Shown here: piece after piece, positions 32,382-41,688 of the stretch | How the letters are laid out: each line of letters starts with the position of its first letter | Position numbering within the stretch: position 1 is the stretch's first letter | Assembly (NCBI RefSeq): GCF_015594625.1 | Contig: NZ_JADNRQ010000002.1 | Location: 124,001 to 188,000 of the forward strand | Length of the DNA stretch: 64,000 bases | DNA from: Desulfallas sp. Bu1-1 | GTDB lineage: Bacteria > Bacillota > Desulfotomaculia > Desulfotomaculales > Desulfallaceae | Direction of reading: 5' to 3' | Made by a program: the position numbers and the translations under genes | The notes under the pieces: model-generated | Told to the model about the DNA's origin: nothing | The model's input: only the letters and a program-made list of their open reading frames with translations | Databases searched by the model: none

Positions 32382-33026
32382 GTGGTGCGTAGAAAAATAT
32401 TTCCAATAATATTAATATTCACAATCCTTTTGTCCTTTGTTTTTCCCTTTGCTACCGGGGCTATGGCCCTACCCGTGCAGCGACCGGTTACGGTGGTCGA
32501 CGAAGACGGCCAGGTTTTGTTTAAAGAAACAATTCTATATACAAGTTCATATACTCCACCGCAGGAAAAAATTCCGGCAGCACCATCACCGGCACCGGCA
32601 ACAGCAACAACAAAACCTCAAAAAGCCGGCCTTCCCTCCAGGGCGGACACCGGCGATGTCCGGCTGGTAATTAAAACAGCCTACGAGCTCTTGGGCAAAA
32701 GCTACGCTTACGGGGCAAGCGGCCCCAATAGTTTTGACTGTTCCGGTTTAACAAAGTTTGTTTATCAAAAAGTAGGAGTAAACCTGCCTCACTCGGCGGC
32801 TAGCCAGTTCCAAAGCGGCATCCGCATTGCCCGTGAAGAGTTGGCGCCAGGGGACCTGGTGTTTTTCAGCTATTACGGTAGTGCCGGGATCAACCACGTC
32901 GGGGTTTATGTCGGTGACGGCATGTTCATTCACGCTTCCACCCCCCAAACGGGCGTCATTATAAACTCGCTGAAGGAGTCGTATTACGCGCATAACTACC
33001 GGGGAGCCGTCCGGTTAATTCGTTAA
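32382..33026 (+). CDS. NlpC/P60 family cell wall endopeptidase
   Basis: 214 residues from GTG with aaaggag just upstream (a second GTG at 32385 is equally possible). A signal peptide (IFPIILIFTILLSFVFPFAT) is followed by a Pro/Ala/Thr-rich linker (about 63-86). The NlpC/P60 domain has NSFDCSGLTKFVYQ (catalytic Cys), INHVGVYVGDGMFIHAS (catalytic His) and a final polar residue region. It cuts D-gamma-glutamyl-diaminopimelate bonds in peptidoglycan outside the cell. Single gene with a strong terminator after it. Confidence 0.92.
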   Translation: MVRRKIFPIILIFTILLSFVFPFATGAMALPVQRPVTVVDEDGQVLFKETILYTSSYTPPQEKIPAAPSPAPATATTKPQKAGLPSRADTGDVRLVIKTAYELLGKSYAYGASGPNSFDCSGLTKFVYQKVGVNLPHSAASQFQSGIRIAREELAPGDLVFFSYYGSAGINHVGVYVGDGMFIHASTPQTGVIINSLKESYYAHNYRGAVRLIR

Positions 33027-33134
33027 CAACCAGTTAAAAGATCCGCCAGTTGAAAAGAAAGGCGCGCTCCTTTCGGCACTTTATTCCTTAGCCCCGGCCA
33101 TAAATATGGCCAGGTATGTTTTCCTGAAGTATAA

Positions 33135-33183
33135 ACAGGGGGCGGGCAACTTTTCTCAAAGGAAAAAGTAGCCCGCCCCCTGT
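33135..33183. terminator. Bidirectional terminator
   Basis: acagggggcgggc pairs with gcccgccccctgt (13 bp), with an inner actttt/aaaagt stem, followed by ttttt on the plus strand and preceded by an A-containing run. It serves the NlpC/P60 gene and the opposing carbonic anhydrase operon. Confidence 0.85.
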
Positions 33184-33219
33184 TTTTGAAAAATATTTTT
33201 GCGGCGTGGGGTGTCGTGT

Positions 33220-33762
33220 CTATTCGTCTTTTTCTTCCCGCACCACTCCCGTTCCTTCCTCCAGGTAGGCATTCATCAGGTGTTGGTAAGCCAGGGCGCT
33301 TTGTTTCACCCAGTTCAGCGCGTTGCCCGAGATTTCCTTCTTGGGCTTGGCCGGTGCGCCCGCCGCCAGGTGCCTGGGCGGGATCTGCATCCCGTCGGTG
33401 ACCACGGAACCGGCGGCAATCATCGCTTCCGAGCCGATCACCGCGTTGTCCAGGATGACGGCATTCATGCCGATGATGGCCCCGTCTTCAACTTTGCAGT
33501 TATGCAGCACCGCTCCATGAGCCACGGTTACATTGGAACCGATCACGGTTTCTCCGCCGGGCAGCACGTGGACCACCACGTTATCCTGCACGCTGGAGTT
33601 CCCGCCCACCCTGATTTTACCGAAATCGGCGCGGAGCACCGCCCCGAACCAGATGCTGGCCCCGGCTTCAACCTCGACGTCACCGATCAACACCGCGGTG
33701 GGGGCGACAAAAGCTCCCGGAGCAACCCTGGGGCGCTTTCCCTTGAACTCGACAATCTTCAT
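33220..33762 (-). CDS. Gamma-carbonic anhydrase family hexapeptide-repeat protein
   Basis: 180 residues from ATG at 33762 (gggaggtg). Left-handed beta-helix hexapeptides run through about 12-150 (VAPTAVLIGDVEVEAGASIW, VIGSNVTVAHGAVLHNCKVE), with His in DNVVVHVLPG and TVAHGAVLHNC at the positions that bind metal in this family. Members hydrate CO2 or bind related acyl groups, and many are untested. It closes the der-plsY-gpsA run, 19 bp after gpsA. Confidence 0.88.
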   Translation of the reverse strand: MKIVEFKGKRPRVAPGAFVAPTAVLIGDVEVEAGASIWFGAVLRADFGKIRVGGNSSVQDNVVVHVLPGGETVIGSNVTVAHGAVLHNCKVEDGAIIGMNAVILDNAVIGSEAMIAAGSVVTDGMQIPPRHLAAGAPAKPKKEISGNALNWVKQSALAYQHLMNAYLEEGTGVVREEKDE

Positions 33763-33781
33763 GTAAACACCTCCCAATGAT

Positions 33782-34843
33782 TTATTTTGGATCCCGCTCA
33801 ATCCACCACTTAATTTTGGCCAGGGCCACTTCCTCCACTTCGCGCGTCTTATCCCTGCACATCAAATTTTTTACCGCCACCGCCGGGTCCAACCCCTGGA
33901 ACAGCACCCGGTACATTTGCTCGGTAATGGGCATCTCCACGCTCCACCGCCTGGCCAGGCCGCGCGCCGCCCTGGTGGTACGCACCCCCTCAACCACCAT
34001 GTTCACCCCCGCCAGCGCCTGCTCCAGCGTTTTACCACGCCCGATTTCAACCCCGGCGCGGCGGTTGCGGCTGTGCCTGCTGGTACAGGTGACAATCAAA
34101 TCCCCCAAACCGGCCAGTCCCGCAAAAGTCAACGGGTTGGCGTGCATGGCGATACCCAGGCGGGTTATTTCCGCCAATCCCCTGGTCATTAAAGCGGCAG
34201 TGGCGTTGTCGCTGCCGATAAGCCCGTCCACTATCCCGGTGCCCAGCGCGATGACATTTTTCAAGGCGCCGCCGATTTCCACGCCGGTGATGTCCGGATT
34301 GGTATATACCCGAAAACTTTCACCCATGAACAAATCCTGGGCCAGCGCCGCCGTATGACTGGAAACCGACGCCACCACCACCGCGGTGGGCATTTTCAAG
34401 GCCACTTCCTCGGCGTGGCTGGGACCGGAGATCACCGCGTAATTACCGGTTCGCTTCTCGCCCGCTTCCTGGACAAATACCTCGGACATTCTCAGCATGG
34501 TATCTTCTTCAATGCCCTTGGCGGTGTTGATGACAATAGAATCCGGCCCCAGGCGGGGCAGCACTTCTTGCAATACCGCCCGGAAGCAGTGCGAGGGAAC
34601 GCTGAAAACCACGACGCGCGATCCTGCCAGCGCCCGCTCCAGGTCATCCGTAACGTTGATATTTCGAGGCAGTTCAACCCCGGGCAGGTAACGCTTATTT
34701 TCCCGGTTCAAACACAGTTCTTCCGCCTGTTCCCGCCGCCTGGCCCACAAATTGACCGGGTGCCCCTTACAGGCTAGGTGGCAGGCCAGGGCTGTTCCCC
34801 AGCTGCCCGCTCCAAGCACGGTGACTTGTTCCCTGTCAGCCAT
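33782..34843 (-). CDS. gpsA: Glycerol-3-phosphate dehydrogenase [NAD(P)+]
   Basis: 353 residues. NAD(P) site [19 protein letters not shown], catalytic region [20 protein letters not shown] and [19 protein letters not shown] are typical. It reduces dihydroxyacetone phosphate to sn-glycerol 3-phosphate, the substrate of PlsY encoded just upstream, so the pair feeds phospholipid synthesis. Two bases separate it from plsY. Confidence 0.96.
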   Translation of the reverse strand: MADREQVTVLGAGSWGTALACHLACKGHPVNLWARRREQAEELCLNRENKRYLPGVELPRNINVTDDLERALAGSRVVVFSVPSHCFRAVLQEVLPRLGPDSIVINTAKGIEEDTMLRMSEVFVQEAGEKRTGNYAVISGPSHAEEVALKMPTAVVVASVSSHTAALAQDLFMGESFRVYTNPDITGVEIGGALKNVIALGTGIVDGLIGSDNATAALMTRGLAEITRLGIAMHANPLTFAGLAGLGDLIVTCTSRHSRNRRAGVEIGRGKTLEQALAGVNMVVEGVRTTRAARGLARRWSVEMPITEQMYRVLFQGLDPAVAVKNLMCRDKTREVEEVALAKIKWWIERDPK

Positions 34844-34845
34844 AT

Positions 34846-35445
34846 TTAATCACGCCTGCCCTTCCCGACCTTGAATTCCGTGCCGTCCATAATCCGCTTG
34901 ATGTTTGGCCGGTGCTTGTAAATTGCGAATATTGCAAGTAACACGCCAAATAAAATATATGCGCCGCCCATTTTCAACACGGCCATGGTTACCGGCACTG
35001 AGATCGCCGCCAGCATCGACCCCAGGGATACATACCTACTGATGCCCACCGTAATCAACCAGACCGCCAGTGCCACCAGGACGGTAACAGGCGAAACCGC
35101 CAGCACGACGCCGGCGCCGGTGGCGATAATTTTACCGCCCCGAAAAGACAGGAACACGGGCCAGCTGTGGCCGCAAAGCACGCCCAGGGCGGCCAGCAGT
35201 TCCGTTTCCGCGCCGCCCAGTTGCCGGCCCAACATCACCGCGGCCACCCCCTTGCCCATGTCCAGCAGCAGCACGGCCAGGCCCGGCACGGGGCCCAGGG
35301 TGCGCCAAACATTGGTGGCGCCGATATTGCCGCTGCCGTGCTCCCTGATGTCAATGCCCTTAAGCAGCCGGGCCAGCAGGAATCCAAAGGGTATTGAGCC
35401 AATCAGGTAGCTGATAACCACGGCCAGTAATGACATTGGGGACAT
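34846..35445 (-). CDS. plsY: Acyl-phosphate:glycerol-3-phosphate acyltransferase PlsY
   Basis: 199 residues from ATG at 35445 (aggagtgaaatc); the open frame upstream overlaps der and is not used. Membrane protein with about five spans. Motifs are [59 protein letters not shown] (phosphate/acyl-phosphate sites). It makes lysophosphatidic acid. The GK of the usual FKGGKGVAT motif is replaced by FRGGKIIAT. Confidence 0.94.
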   Translation of the reverse strand: MSPMSLLAVVISYLIGSIPFGFLLARLLKGIDIREHGSGNIGATNVWRTLGPVPGLAVLLLDMGKGVAAVMLGRQLGGAETELLAALGVLCGHSWPVFLSFRGGKIIATGAGVVLAVSPVTVLVALAVWLITVGISRYVSLGSMLAAISVPVTMAVLKMGGAYILFGVLLAIFAIYKHRPNIKRIMDGTEFKVGKGRRD

Positions 35446-35459
35446 GATGATTTCACTCC

Positions 35460-36773
35460 TCACTCTCTCCTGCGCGTTAGGATCCTGATCGGGGTGCCCT
35501 CGAAACCGTAGGCTGACCGCAGCTGGTTTTCCAGGTAACGCAGGTAGGAAAAATGCATCAATTCCGGCTCGTTGACGAATAAAAAAAACGTGGGCGGCTT
35601 GACTCCCGCCTGGGTGGCGTAGAATATTTTCATCCGCCTGCCCTTTTCCTGGGGGGGCGGGTTGTGCAGGACGCATTCCCGGATTAAATCGTTCAGGTTG
35701 GCGGTGGAAATGCGCATGTTTTGCTGTTCGCTGACGTAGTCCACCAGCTCCAGCACCCGCTGTACCCGTTGCCCGGTAAGCGCGCTGACAAATAATACCG
35801 GAGCATACTGCATAAAGCCGAGCCCGTCTCTTAATTCCTCAATATAACGGTTGGCCGTGCGGTCGTCCTTTTCCACCAGATCCCACTTGTTGACGACCAG
35901 GATGGAACCCCGGCCTTTTTCATGGGCGTACCCGGCAATGCGCTTGTCCTGCTCGGTCAGCTTTTCCACGGCATCGATCAGCACGAGCACCACATCGCTC
36001 CGGTCCACGGCCCGCAGCGAGCGAATGACGCTGTATTTTTCGGTGGGCAGGTCGATTTTGCTCCGCCGCCTGATTCCCGCGGTATCAATAATCAAATATT
36101 TTTTATCCCGGCGGGTGATGCAGGTGTCGATGGCATCCCGGGTGGTGCCCGGAACATCGCTGACAATGACCCTTTGTTCACCCAGGATGGCATTCACCAG
36201 CGAGGACTTCCCCACGTTGGGGCGGCCGATGACCGCAATTTTAACGACATCATCGTCTTCATCCTCTTCCGCCGCCGGCGGCAATTTTTGCACGATCAAA
36301 TCCAGCAGTTCCCCGGTGTTCATGCCCTGGGCCGCCGAAACCGGAACCGGGTCACCCAATCCCAGTCCGAAAAATTCGTACAGCTCGTGCACTCTGTCAA
36401 AGTGTTCCACTTTATTGGCTACCAGCAAAATAGGTTTATCGGAACGGCGCAAGACCCGGGCCACGTCCTCATCGGTGCCCGTCAGGCCGGCCCGGGCATC
36501 CACCACGAAAAGCACCAGGTCCGCCTCGGCAATGGCGATTTCGGCCTGCTTGCGGACATGTGAAACTATTTCGCCGTCTTCCCGGTAGTCGAGTCCTCCC
36601 GTATCCACCAGGGTGAATTTGCGGCCGCTCCATTCCGCATCCTGATAAAGGCGGTCCCTGGTTACACCGGGCACGTCCTCCACGATTGCCACCTGGCCCC
36701 CCACGATACGGTTGAAAAGCGTGGACTTGCCCACGTTGGGACGGCCCACGATAGCCACAATCGGTCTACCCAT
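35460..36773 (-). CDS. der: Ribosome-assembly GTPase Der (EngA)
   Basis: 437 residues with tandem G domains: [16 protein letters not shown] with DTGGL and NKVEH in the first, an acidic linker (EEDEDDDV near 168-177), then [23 protein letters not shown] and NKWDLVE in the second, and a C-terminal KH-like domain. It matures the 50S subunit. Two bases separate it from the DUF512 gene ahead. Confidence 0.97.
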   Translation of the reverse strand: MGRPIVAIVGRPNVGKSTLFNRIVGGQVAIVEDVPGVTRDRLYQDAEWSGRKFTLVDTGGLDYREDGEIVSHVRKQAEIAIAEADLVLFVVDARAGLTGTDEDVARVLRRSDKPILLVANKVEHFDRVHELYEFFGLGLGDPVPVSAAQGMNTGELLDLIVQKLPPAAEEDEDDDVVKIAVIGRPNVGKSSLVNAILGEQRVIVSDVPGTTRDAIDTCITRRDKKYLIIDTAGIRRRSKIDLPTEKYSVIRSLRAVDRSDVVLVLIDAVEKLTEQDKRIAGYAHEKGRGSILVVNKWDLVEKDDRTANRYIEELRDGLGFMQYAPVLFVSALTGQRVQRVLELVDYVSEQQNMRISTANLNDLIRECVLHNPPPQEKGRRMKIFYATQAGVKPPTFFLFVNEPELMHFSYLRYLENQLRSAYGFEGTPIRILTRRRE

Positions 36774-36775
36774 GC

Positions 36776-38122
36776 TTAGCGCACCATCTCTCCATAATAG
36801 TCACCAGTTACAGTACCGGATAGTATACTTGCAACCAGCTCGCCCGGACCGCTTACCGGTATTACCGGCACCTTGAGCCGCCCGGACAGCTCGTCCACGT
36901 TAATGTCGTCAAGAAATACCTTCTCCCCGGCACGCAGCATAACCTTCGGGATATATAACCTTTCTCCGAGGTCCCGCCCGGCCAGGCCATCCAGCAGGTC
37001 TTTTCCCGTCAGTAAACCGGCTACGGTTACAGTTTTGCCGAAAAACTTGTTTTCCAGAACATGCAATGCCGCGTTAACACCGGAAATGCGGTTCAATTCC
37101 GCCACCACCGGCCCGAGCACGGCGGCGGCCAGCGTTCCCGTCACAATGGAACACTGCACTGGACGGTCCACCCGGACGGGGAGACATTTACGCACGCCGT
37201 TCCATTCATCCCAAAAAAGGCGCACCAGCCCCACCCCGTTTTCGGTCTGGGGAAAACCGCCGTATTTTTCCGCAGGTGGAACCGGAATTTGGGCCAGCAG
37301 GTAAAATTCGTCACCCGCAAACACCAGCGGGTATTCGTATTTTGCCACGAACAAGTCCTGCCACTGGTGCACCCGGGTAACCACCAGGCGGGCCTCCGCG
37401 CCGGTATAGGGGCGCAGGCCGTACAGCCCCCGGCGGTGACCGGTCAGGCCCACCGGAACCACCGCCAGGGAGCGCACCGCCGGCCACAGGCCGGCCAGGT
37501 CGCTGACCGTGCGCTCCAGTTCCGCGCCGTCATTGATTCCCGGGCACAGCACAACCTGCGTATGCATTTCAATACCCGCGCCCGCCAGGTACCGCAGTTG
37601 CTCCATAATTTTTCCCGCCTGCGGGTTGCCCATCATTTCCCGGCGAAGTTCGGGGTTTGTGGTATGTACCGATATATACAGCGGGCTCAGGTGCAGGCGG
37701 GCGATACGCTCCAGTTCGCCCGGCCCTATATTGGTTAAGGTGATAAAATTGCCCTGGGCAAAGGACAGGCGATAATCATCATCCTTGACGTAAAGCGTTG
37801 ACCGCATTTGCCCCGGCATCTGATCTACAAAACAAAAAATACATTTATTGCCGCAGCGGCGGGTCCGCCCCCAGCCGCCGCCCCGAAACCGTATGCCCAG
37901 GGGCTCGTCGTAGTCTTTTTCAATTTCCAGCACCCAGTGCTCGCCGTTCGTCTTTTGCACCAGTACCTCAAGGTTTTCTTCCGCGGTTAAAAACCGGTAA
38001 TCCAGAATGTCGGATACACCGGTGTTGTTGATCCGCAGGATCGCGTCACCGGGCTCCAGGCCCAGTTCTCCGGCAATGCCCTCCCCGTCAACCGCTTCGA
38101 TAATCAGCCCGTGGTCCCGCAT
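36776..38122 (-). CDS. DUF512 radical SAM protein with PDZ domain
   Basis: 448 residues. A PDZ-like N-terminus ([20 protein letters not shown]) is followed by the radical-SAM-type cluster [14 protein letters not shown] (CX3CX2C), preceded by RRCGN, and a DUF512 C-terminal region ([20 protein letters not shown]). This family commonly lies next to der in clostridia. Its reaction is unknown. The operon probably continues into der, plsY and gpsA. Confidence 0.9.
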   Translation of the reverse strand: MRDHGLIIEAVDGEGIAGELGLEPGDAILRINNTGVSDILDYRFLTAEENLEVLVQKTNGEHWVLEIEKDYDEPLGIRFRGGGWGRTRRCGNKCIFCFVDQMPGQMRSTLYVKDDDYRLSFAQGNFITLTNIGPGELERIARLHLSPLYISVHTTNPELRREMMGNPQAGKIMEQLRYLAGAGIEMHTQVVLCPGINDGAELERTVSDLAGLWPAVRSLAVVPVGLTGHRRGLYGLRPYTGAEARLVVTRVHQWQDLFVAKYEYPLVFAGDEFYLLAQIPVPPAEKYGGFPQTENGVGLVRLFWDEWNGVRKCLPVRVDRPVQCSIVTGTLAAAVLGPVVAELNRISGVNAALHVLENKFFGKTVTVAGLLTGKDLLDGLAGRDLGERLYIPKVMLRAGEKVFLDDINVDELSGRLKVPVIPVSGPGELVASILSGTVTGDYYGEMVR

Positions 38123-38213
38123 GGGGACCCTCCTCTCAAAAATATGACGTTCTCGTTACATTATCCGATAGCTGGCAGATTTAGTCAAGCATTGCTGCGC
38201 GGGCCCGCCGGGG

Positions 38214-38657
38214 CTAAGGTTCCGTTCCCCGGCGGGCCGCCTCGGCCAATTCCCGGTAAACATTCGCTACGCACCGGTGGATTAAGGAGTAACCGGCTGC
38301 CTTGAGCCCCGGAAACCTGCTCAACCAGACCCCCAATCCAAGTAAAGGCGTCCTCCGGCAGTTAAGTCTAACCAGTTCGTAGTCATGGATGTGAAAAAGC
38401 CCGAGAAAGCTGTTAATCGCACGGGTCACCATATCCCCGTTACCCTTTGTCCACAGCGCCAGGCATTTTTCATCGCCGCTGCCCCGGCCGAGATCGTAAA
38501 CGCTGGCGTCACCCCCGCCGAGCCCGTAACAAAGCAGTACTTCTTTCACTTCACCCCGCCCGGGCGGCCGGTCGGCGGGCAGCCGGCCGCTCCTGATAGC
38601 GGCCGCCAGCACGGCGAACGGAAAACCGGTATCATTATAATAGATCACCCGTTTCAT
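38214..38657 (-). CDS. DUF3189 family protein, divergent copy
   Basis: 147 residues. The N-terminus RVIYYNDTGFPFAVLAAAIR and the pattern EVLLCYGLGGGDASVYDLGR followed by RAINSFLGLFHIHDYELVRL match the layout of DUF3189 proteins, and the neighbouring gene is a clearer member. The family hallmark YHCYGGTHSSV is replaced by YYNDTGFPFAV, so function may have shifted. It ends the run that starts with YIEGIA. Only one base separates it from the other copy. Confidence 0.65.
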   Translation of the reverse strand: MKRVIYYNDTGFPFAVLAAAIRSGRLPADRPPGRGEVKEVLLCYGLGGGDASVYDLGRGSGDEKCLALWTKGNGDMVTRAINSFLGLFHIHDYELVRLNCRRTPLLGLGVWLSRFPGLKAAGYSLIHRCVANVYRELAEAARRGTEP

Positions 38658-38658
38658 C

Positions 38659-39117
38659 TTAACGGCACTCCCGCGCCCTCACCAGGCGGACCAGCTTGAT
38701 GATTTTGTCGTACGCACGCACGGTACCCCAGGCCACCAGCGGGCGTCCCGCGTTGATCCACTTGAACCGGCGCGACATCGTGCCGCCGATTCGCATGCTG
38801 GTGTTTACCTTGTTCAAAACATTAACGAGTTTGTATTCTCCGGAAGGGATATCAAAATGCCGGGCCAGCCCGTGGACAAGGTTTTCCAGCATCCTGGAGG
38901 CTCCCCTTTGACCCACAAAGCAGATCTCGTTTCCACACTCGTCAACTCCCATCAGGGTTATCACGCCGTGGTCGGCATTATCCCTTTTATCAAAATAAGG
39001 GATGGCCAGCAATTCCCCGGCGCTCGGCGCCCGGTGCAGGGGCAACATGCCCAGGTGGGCGGCCGCGGCCGTCACTGAAGAATGAGTGCCTCCATAACAA
39101 TGGTAGATAATTTTCAA
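38659..39117 (-). CDS. DUF3189 family protein
   Basis: 152 residues from TTG at 39117 with aaaggtg upstream; the longer open frame runs over the capping-subunit gene. The start IIYHCYGGTHSSVTAAAAHL is the family signature, followed by PYFDKRDNADHGVITLMGVD and FDIPSGEYKLVNVLNKVNTS. The function is unknown; members occur in spore-formers next to the YIEGIA genes, as here, so a sporulation role is plausible. Confidence 0.85.
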   Translation of the reverse strand: MKIIYHCYGGTHSSVTAAAAHLGMLPLHRAPSAGELLAIPYFDKRDNADHGVITLMGVDECGNEICFVGQRGASRMLENLVHGLARHFDIPSGEYKLVNVLNKVNTSMRIGGTMSRRFKWINAGRPLVAWGTVRAYDKIIKLVRLVRARECR

Positions 39118-39139
39118 GAAAATCACCTTTAATGTTTGA

Positions 39140-39328
39140 CTAATGTTTGACGATAAAATAGCAGCCGTTTTCCAGGTCATGCACCATGGCATCCAGAGTT
39201 TTGGCCAGAAATAATGCCACTTTTTCTTTTTCCGCTTCGTCTTCGGCAATAAAGATGGGTACGGCGCCGGTTACTTTGTTTTTATCTGTTGTAACCACGG
39301 CCAGGATCCCTTTTTCCCGCTCACCCAA
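39140..39328 (-). CDS. Capping complex subunit for YIEGIA
   Basis: 62 residues from TTG (aaggggg 10 bases upstream). The sequence ILAVVTTDKNKVTGAVPIFI and LDAMVHDLENGCYFIVKH fits the small partner protein found beside YIEGIA genes in spore-forming firmicutes. It lies 25 bp after YIEGIA. The name comes from that family pairing; biochemistry is unknown to me. Confidence 0.75.
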   Translation of the reverse strand: MGEREKGILAVVTTDKNKVTGAVPIFIAEDEAEKEKVALFLAKTLDAMVHDLENGCYFIVKH

Positions 39329-39353
39329 TTTGGTTAGCCCCCTTGGCTGTTTT

Positions 39354-40244
39354 TTAATCGGCGGCCATGCGCCCGGCCTGGGTTTTCAGCGGCCTGACCC
39401 GGGCGCTTTCCAGCACGGGTGTACGTTTGACCGCCAAAATGAGCGATTCCAAGTCTTTTTCGATGGGCATAATGTACAGGGCTACTGCTCCGGTATCCGG
39501 GTTCTTGCGCACCAGCGGCGTAAACTCCGGTATGTCGACATCCTTTTTACTGCCCATAATCACCGCGGCGGTGTGGGCAATGGCCATGCGCTGCCCCATA
39601 TCGTGCAAAGTTGCCCTGGCATTGTCATCCTTGGGCTTGATCATAACCCCAAGCGCTTCTTTTTTTATTTTTTCCCGCATTTCGGGCAACCCCACCGACA
39701 TAAAATCAATATCATTGACGCGCAGCAATGAACCTTTAAAATTGATTTCCCCGGGTATTACCTCGCAAATATCGCCAATGGTCTCGCCGGTCATAAAGGT
39801 CAGGCTGAAAAAGATCAGGATTACCGCCACCACAGCAGCTCCAATGACACCGCCCAGCACCGCCGCAACGCTGGTTAGAAAAGCCGTGATCATGACCAGG
39901 TAATTGCGTGCCTCAAATGTCCGGGCAATCCCTTCGATATAGTCCTTGCCTCTTTTTTCCAACCTTGTTTCTTCGAGGTTTTGCAAGGTTTCCCGTTCAA
40001 TATTTCTGATCTCCCGGAATTGCTGGGCGGCCAGGGCCAGGAAGGTGAAGGCGGTGAAATCTTTATTTAACAAGGCGGGTACGGCCACTGCGCCCAGGGC
40101 CGAAGCGATCGCACCCAGGGCAAGATGGGAGATGTATCCATGCGGGTACCCCGGATATTGCCGGTAATCCAGCCTGATCAAGAGCAGCCGGGCCAAAGTG
40201 CCCGCTAGGCTACCGGAAAGGATGATTTTCATGTACTCTTCCAA
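39354..40244 (-). CDS. YIEGIA family membrane protein
   Basis: 296 residues from TTG with agaggtgtg upstream (an ATG four codons later is possible). The eponymous motif appears as GKDYIEGIARTFEARNYLVM. About four to five hydrophobic segments lie in the first 160 residues, and a cytoplasmic C-terminal domain follows (DIDFMSVGLPEMREKIKKEA, IMPIEKDLESLILAVKRTPV). The family is restricted to spore-formers and is encoded with its capping subunit. Confidence 0.85.
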   Translation of the reverse strand: MEEYMKIILSGSLAGTLARLLLIRLDYRQYPGYPHGYISHLALGAIASALGAVAVPALLNKDFTAFTFLALAAQQFREIRNIERETLQNLEETRLEKRGKDYIEGIARTFEARNYLVMITAFLTSVAAVLGGVIGAAVVAVILIFFSLTFMTGETIGDICEVIPGEINFKGSLLRVNDIDFMSVGLPEMREKIKKEALGVMIKPKDDNARATLHDMGQRMAIAHTAAVIMGSKKDVDIPEFTPLVRKNPDTGAVALYIMPIEKDLESLILAVKRTPVLESARVRPLKTQAGRMAAD

Positions 40245-40287
40245 GCCGGGTCACACCTCTTTGGTGATATATGAAGCATCATAAGTT

Positions 40288-40321
40288 GGGCGTATCATCT
40301 CTTGTCAGATATGATACGCCC
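40288..40321. terminator. 11-bp inverted repeat after the spoIIP operon
   Basis: gggcgtatcat and atgatacgccc pair perfectly around a 12-base loop. It lies between the spoIIP stop (40432) and the YIEGIA start (40244) on the minus strand. There is no T run, so it may be an operator rather than a terminator. Confidence 0.5.
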
Positions 40322-40377
40322 ATCGGAACAACTCCATATCAGTTGTAGTTTGCTATCTAAACACTACACCCGGTGCT

Positions 40378-40412
40378 CGTTCGCTCCAGAAAGACGCCGA
40401 TCGCCCGCCACT
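40378..40412. repeat. Short degenerate dispersed repeat, copy 2
   Basis: Partial match to 12405-12440 (cgttcgctcc, gaaag and gatcgcc blocks conserved with small indels). It lies just after the spoIIP stop. Confidence 0.4.
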
Positions 40413-40431
40413 ATGGGTGGCTATCCAATAA

Positions 40432-41688
40432 CTAATCGTTTCTAACTCTTTCCAGGTTTTCTCTGGCGGCATCACTGGCGTCCTCGCTGTGTGACTTTTC
40501 AACATCACCTTTGGGGGTTATGATTTTCTTTTTAGACGGGCCCATGAAACCGGCAAATTCCCTACCCCAGTAACTGCCCAGCCTTTCCCGGGCCTTTTGC
40601 CAGCTTCCCGAACTGATGAGCAGGAACGCGCCTCCCCCCAGAAGGGCGATCCCGATGATCCAGGCCAGGGTTTTCCAGCCCGCGGGCGTACCCGATGCCG
40701 GGCCGTACCCTCCGGGTGCCGTCACGTTACCGCCCACGCCCAGCACGCCGGGAAGCGCGTCAGCAAACATGGCCGCACCCCTTTGAGCCGCCTCCCGGGA
40801 GTTGGTGTGGGTGCCCACTTCAACCAGCATGGCTGAAGACATCAGGTCCTGGTTGTAATTGCCCCGGGCGATGAAAATTTCCTTGACAATGCCGGGGTGC
40901 ACTTTATTGGCATAAGCCATCACCCTTTTGGCAAATTCCATGTTGGACTGCATTTTGGGGTTTTGCCTGCCCACCACCAGCCTGACCCTGGTTACCCCCT
41001 CACCGTTGATTGTTTTACTGTAATAATCGGGGTCGGGTATCCCATCCCGGTGCACGTCAATCAGCGCAACCGGGTTTTTCTTCATCAAGCCGGCAACGGT
41101 GCGCCGGGAACGGTAGTAAGCGTTGCTGTCCCGGGGTTCATGCGGGGTTTTGTCATGCAGTACTTTAACGCCTTTCTTTTGCAGTTCCGCCGCCAGCGCG
41201 TCCCCCACCTCAAAAATGCCGCCATGGTAGGGCTTGCTCTCGGTGCCGTCGGTAGGCACGTATGATTCGGCGCTATGGGTATGATAAATGGCCACCGGCC
41301 TGTTCTTCCAATCCGCCTGGCCGGCAACCGGCAGTACCGCGTGCTCAAATTCATCCATGTAGGCCAGCAATTCGCGATCCATGCCGGTAAATTCAGCCCG
41401 GGCGTTATAACCGTCAACGGCTTTAACCCTGTAGCGCCGGCCCTTGTCGGTTATCAGTTCGTCTCCCACCGTTACGGTGCGGGACATTTTACTCAGCAGC
41501 CTGTTGCCGGCATCGGTGATCCTGTATTCCAGACCATCGTTATGCTCGGCCTCCGCCGCGTTGTTCCACAGCCCGCCCGGCGACCAGGCCGGGTGAAACG
41601 AGCGGGTCAATGAGTAATACGCCAAAAGGGAAATTCCCAGAACCAGCAGTCCCGCGCCCAGGGCAATTCTAAACCGAGTTTTTTTCAC
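40432..41688 (-). CDS. spoIIP: Stage II sporulation protein P, amidase/endopeptidase
   Basis: 418 residues. An N-terminal membrane anchor (RIALGAGLLVLGISLLAYYS) precedes the peptidoglycan hydrolase domain with VAIYHTHSAESYVPTDG, VALIDVHRDGIPDPDYY and AMLVEVGTHTNSREAAQRG, which supply the zinc ligands and catalytic Glu. SpoIIP removes stem peptides and cuts cross-links during engulfment with SpoIID and SpoIIM. Unusually there is a second hydrophobic span near 343-362 (TLAWIIGIALLGGGAFLLIS) and a charged tail of about 55 residues. Its ATG overlaps the DUF1614 stop by four bases. Confidence 0.93.
   Translation of the reverse strand: MKKTRFRIALGAGLLVLGISLLAYYSLTRSFHPAWSPGGLWNNAAEAEHNDGLEYRITDAGNRLLSKMSRTVTVGDELITDKGRRYRVKAVDGYNARAEFTGMDRELLAYMDEFEHAVLPVAGQADWKNRPVAIYHTHSAESYVPTDGTESKPYHGGIFEVGDALAAELQKKGVKVLHDKTPHEPRDSNAYYRSRRTVAGLMKKNPVALIDVHRDGIPDPDYYSKTINGEGVTRVRLVVGRQNPKMQSNMEFAKRVMAYANKVHPGIVKEIFIARGNYNQDLMSSAMLVEVGTHTNSREAAQRGAAMFADALPGVLGVGGNVTAPGGYGPASGTPAGWKTLAWIIGIALLGGGAFLLISSGSWQKARERLGSYWGREFAGFMGPSKKKIITPKGDVEKSHSEDASDAARENLERVRND

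Noticed and set aside
35446-35676. N-terminal extension of plsY overlapping der
   Set aside because: The internal ATG at 35445 has a ribosome site and gives the normal family start; the overlap with der is a shadow frame.
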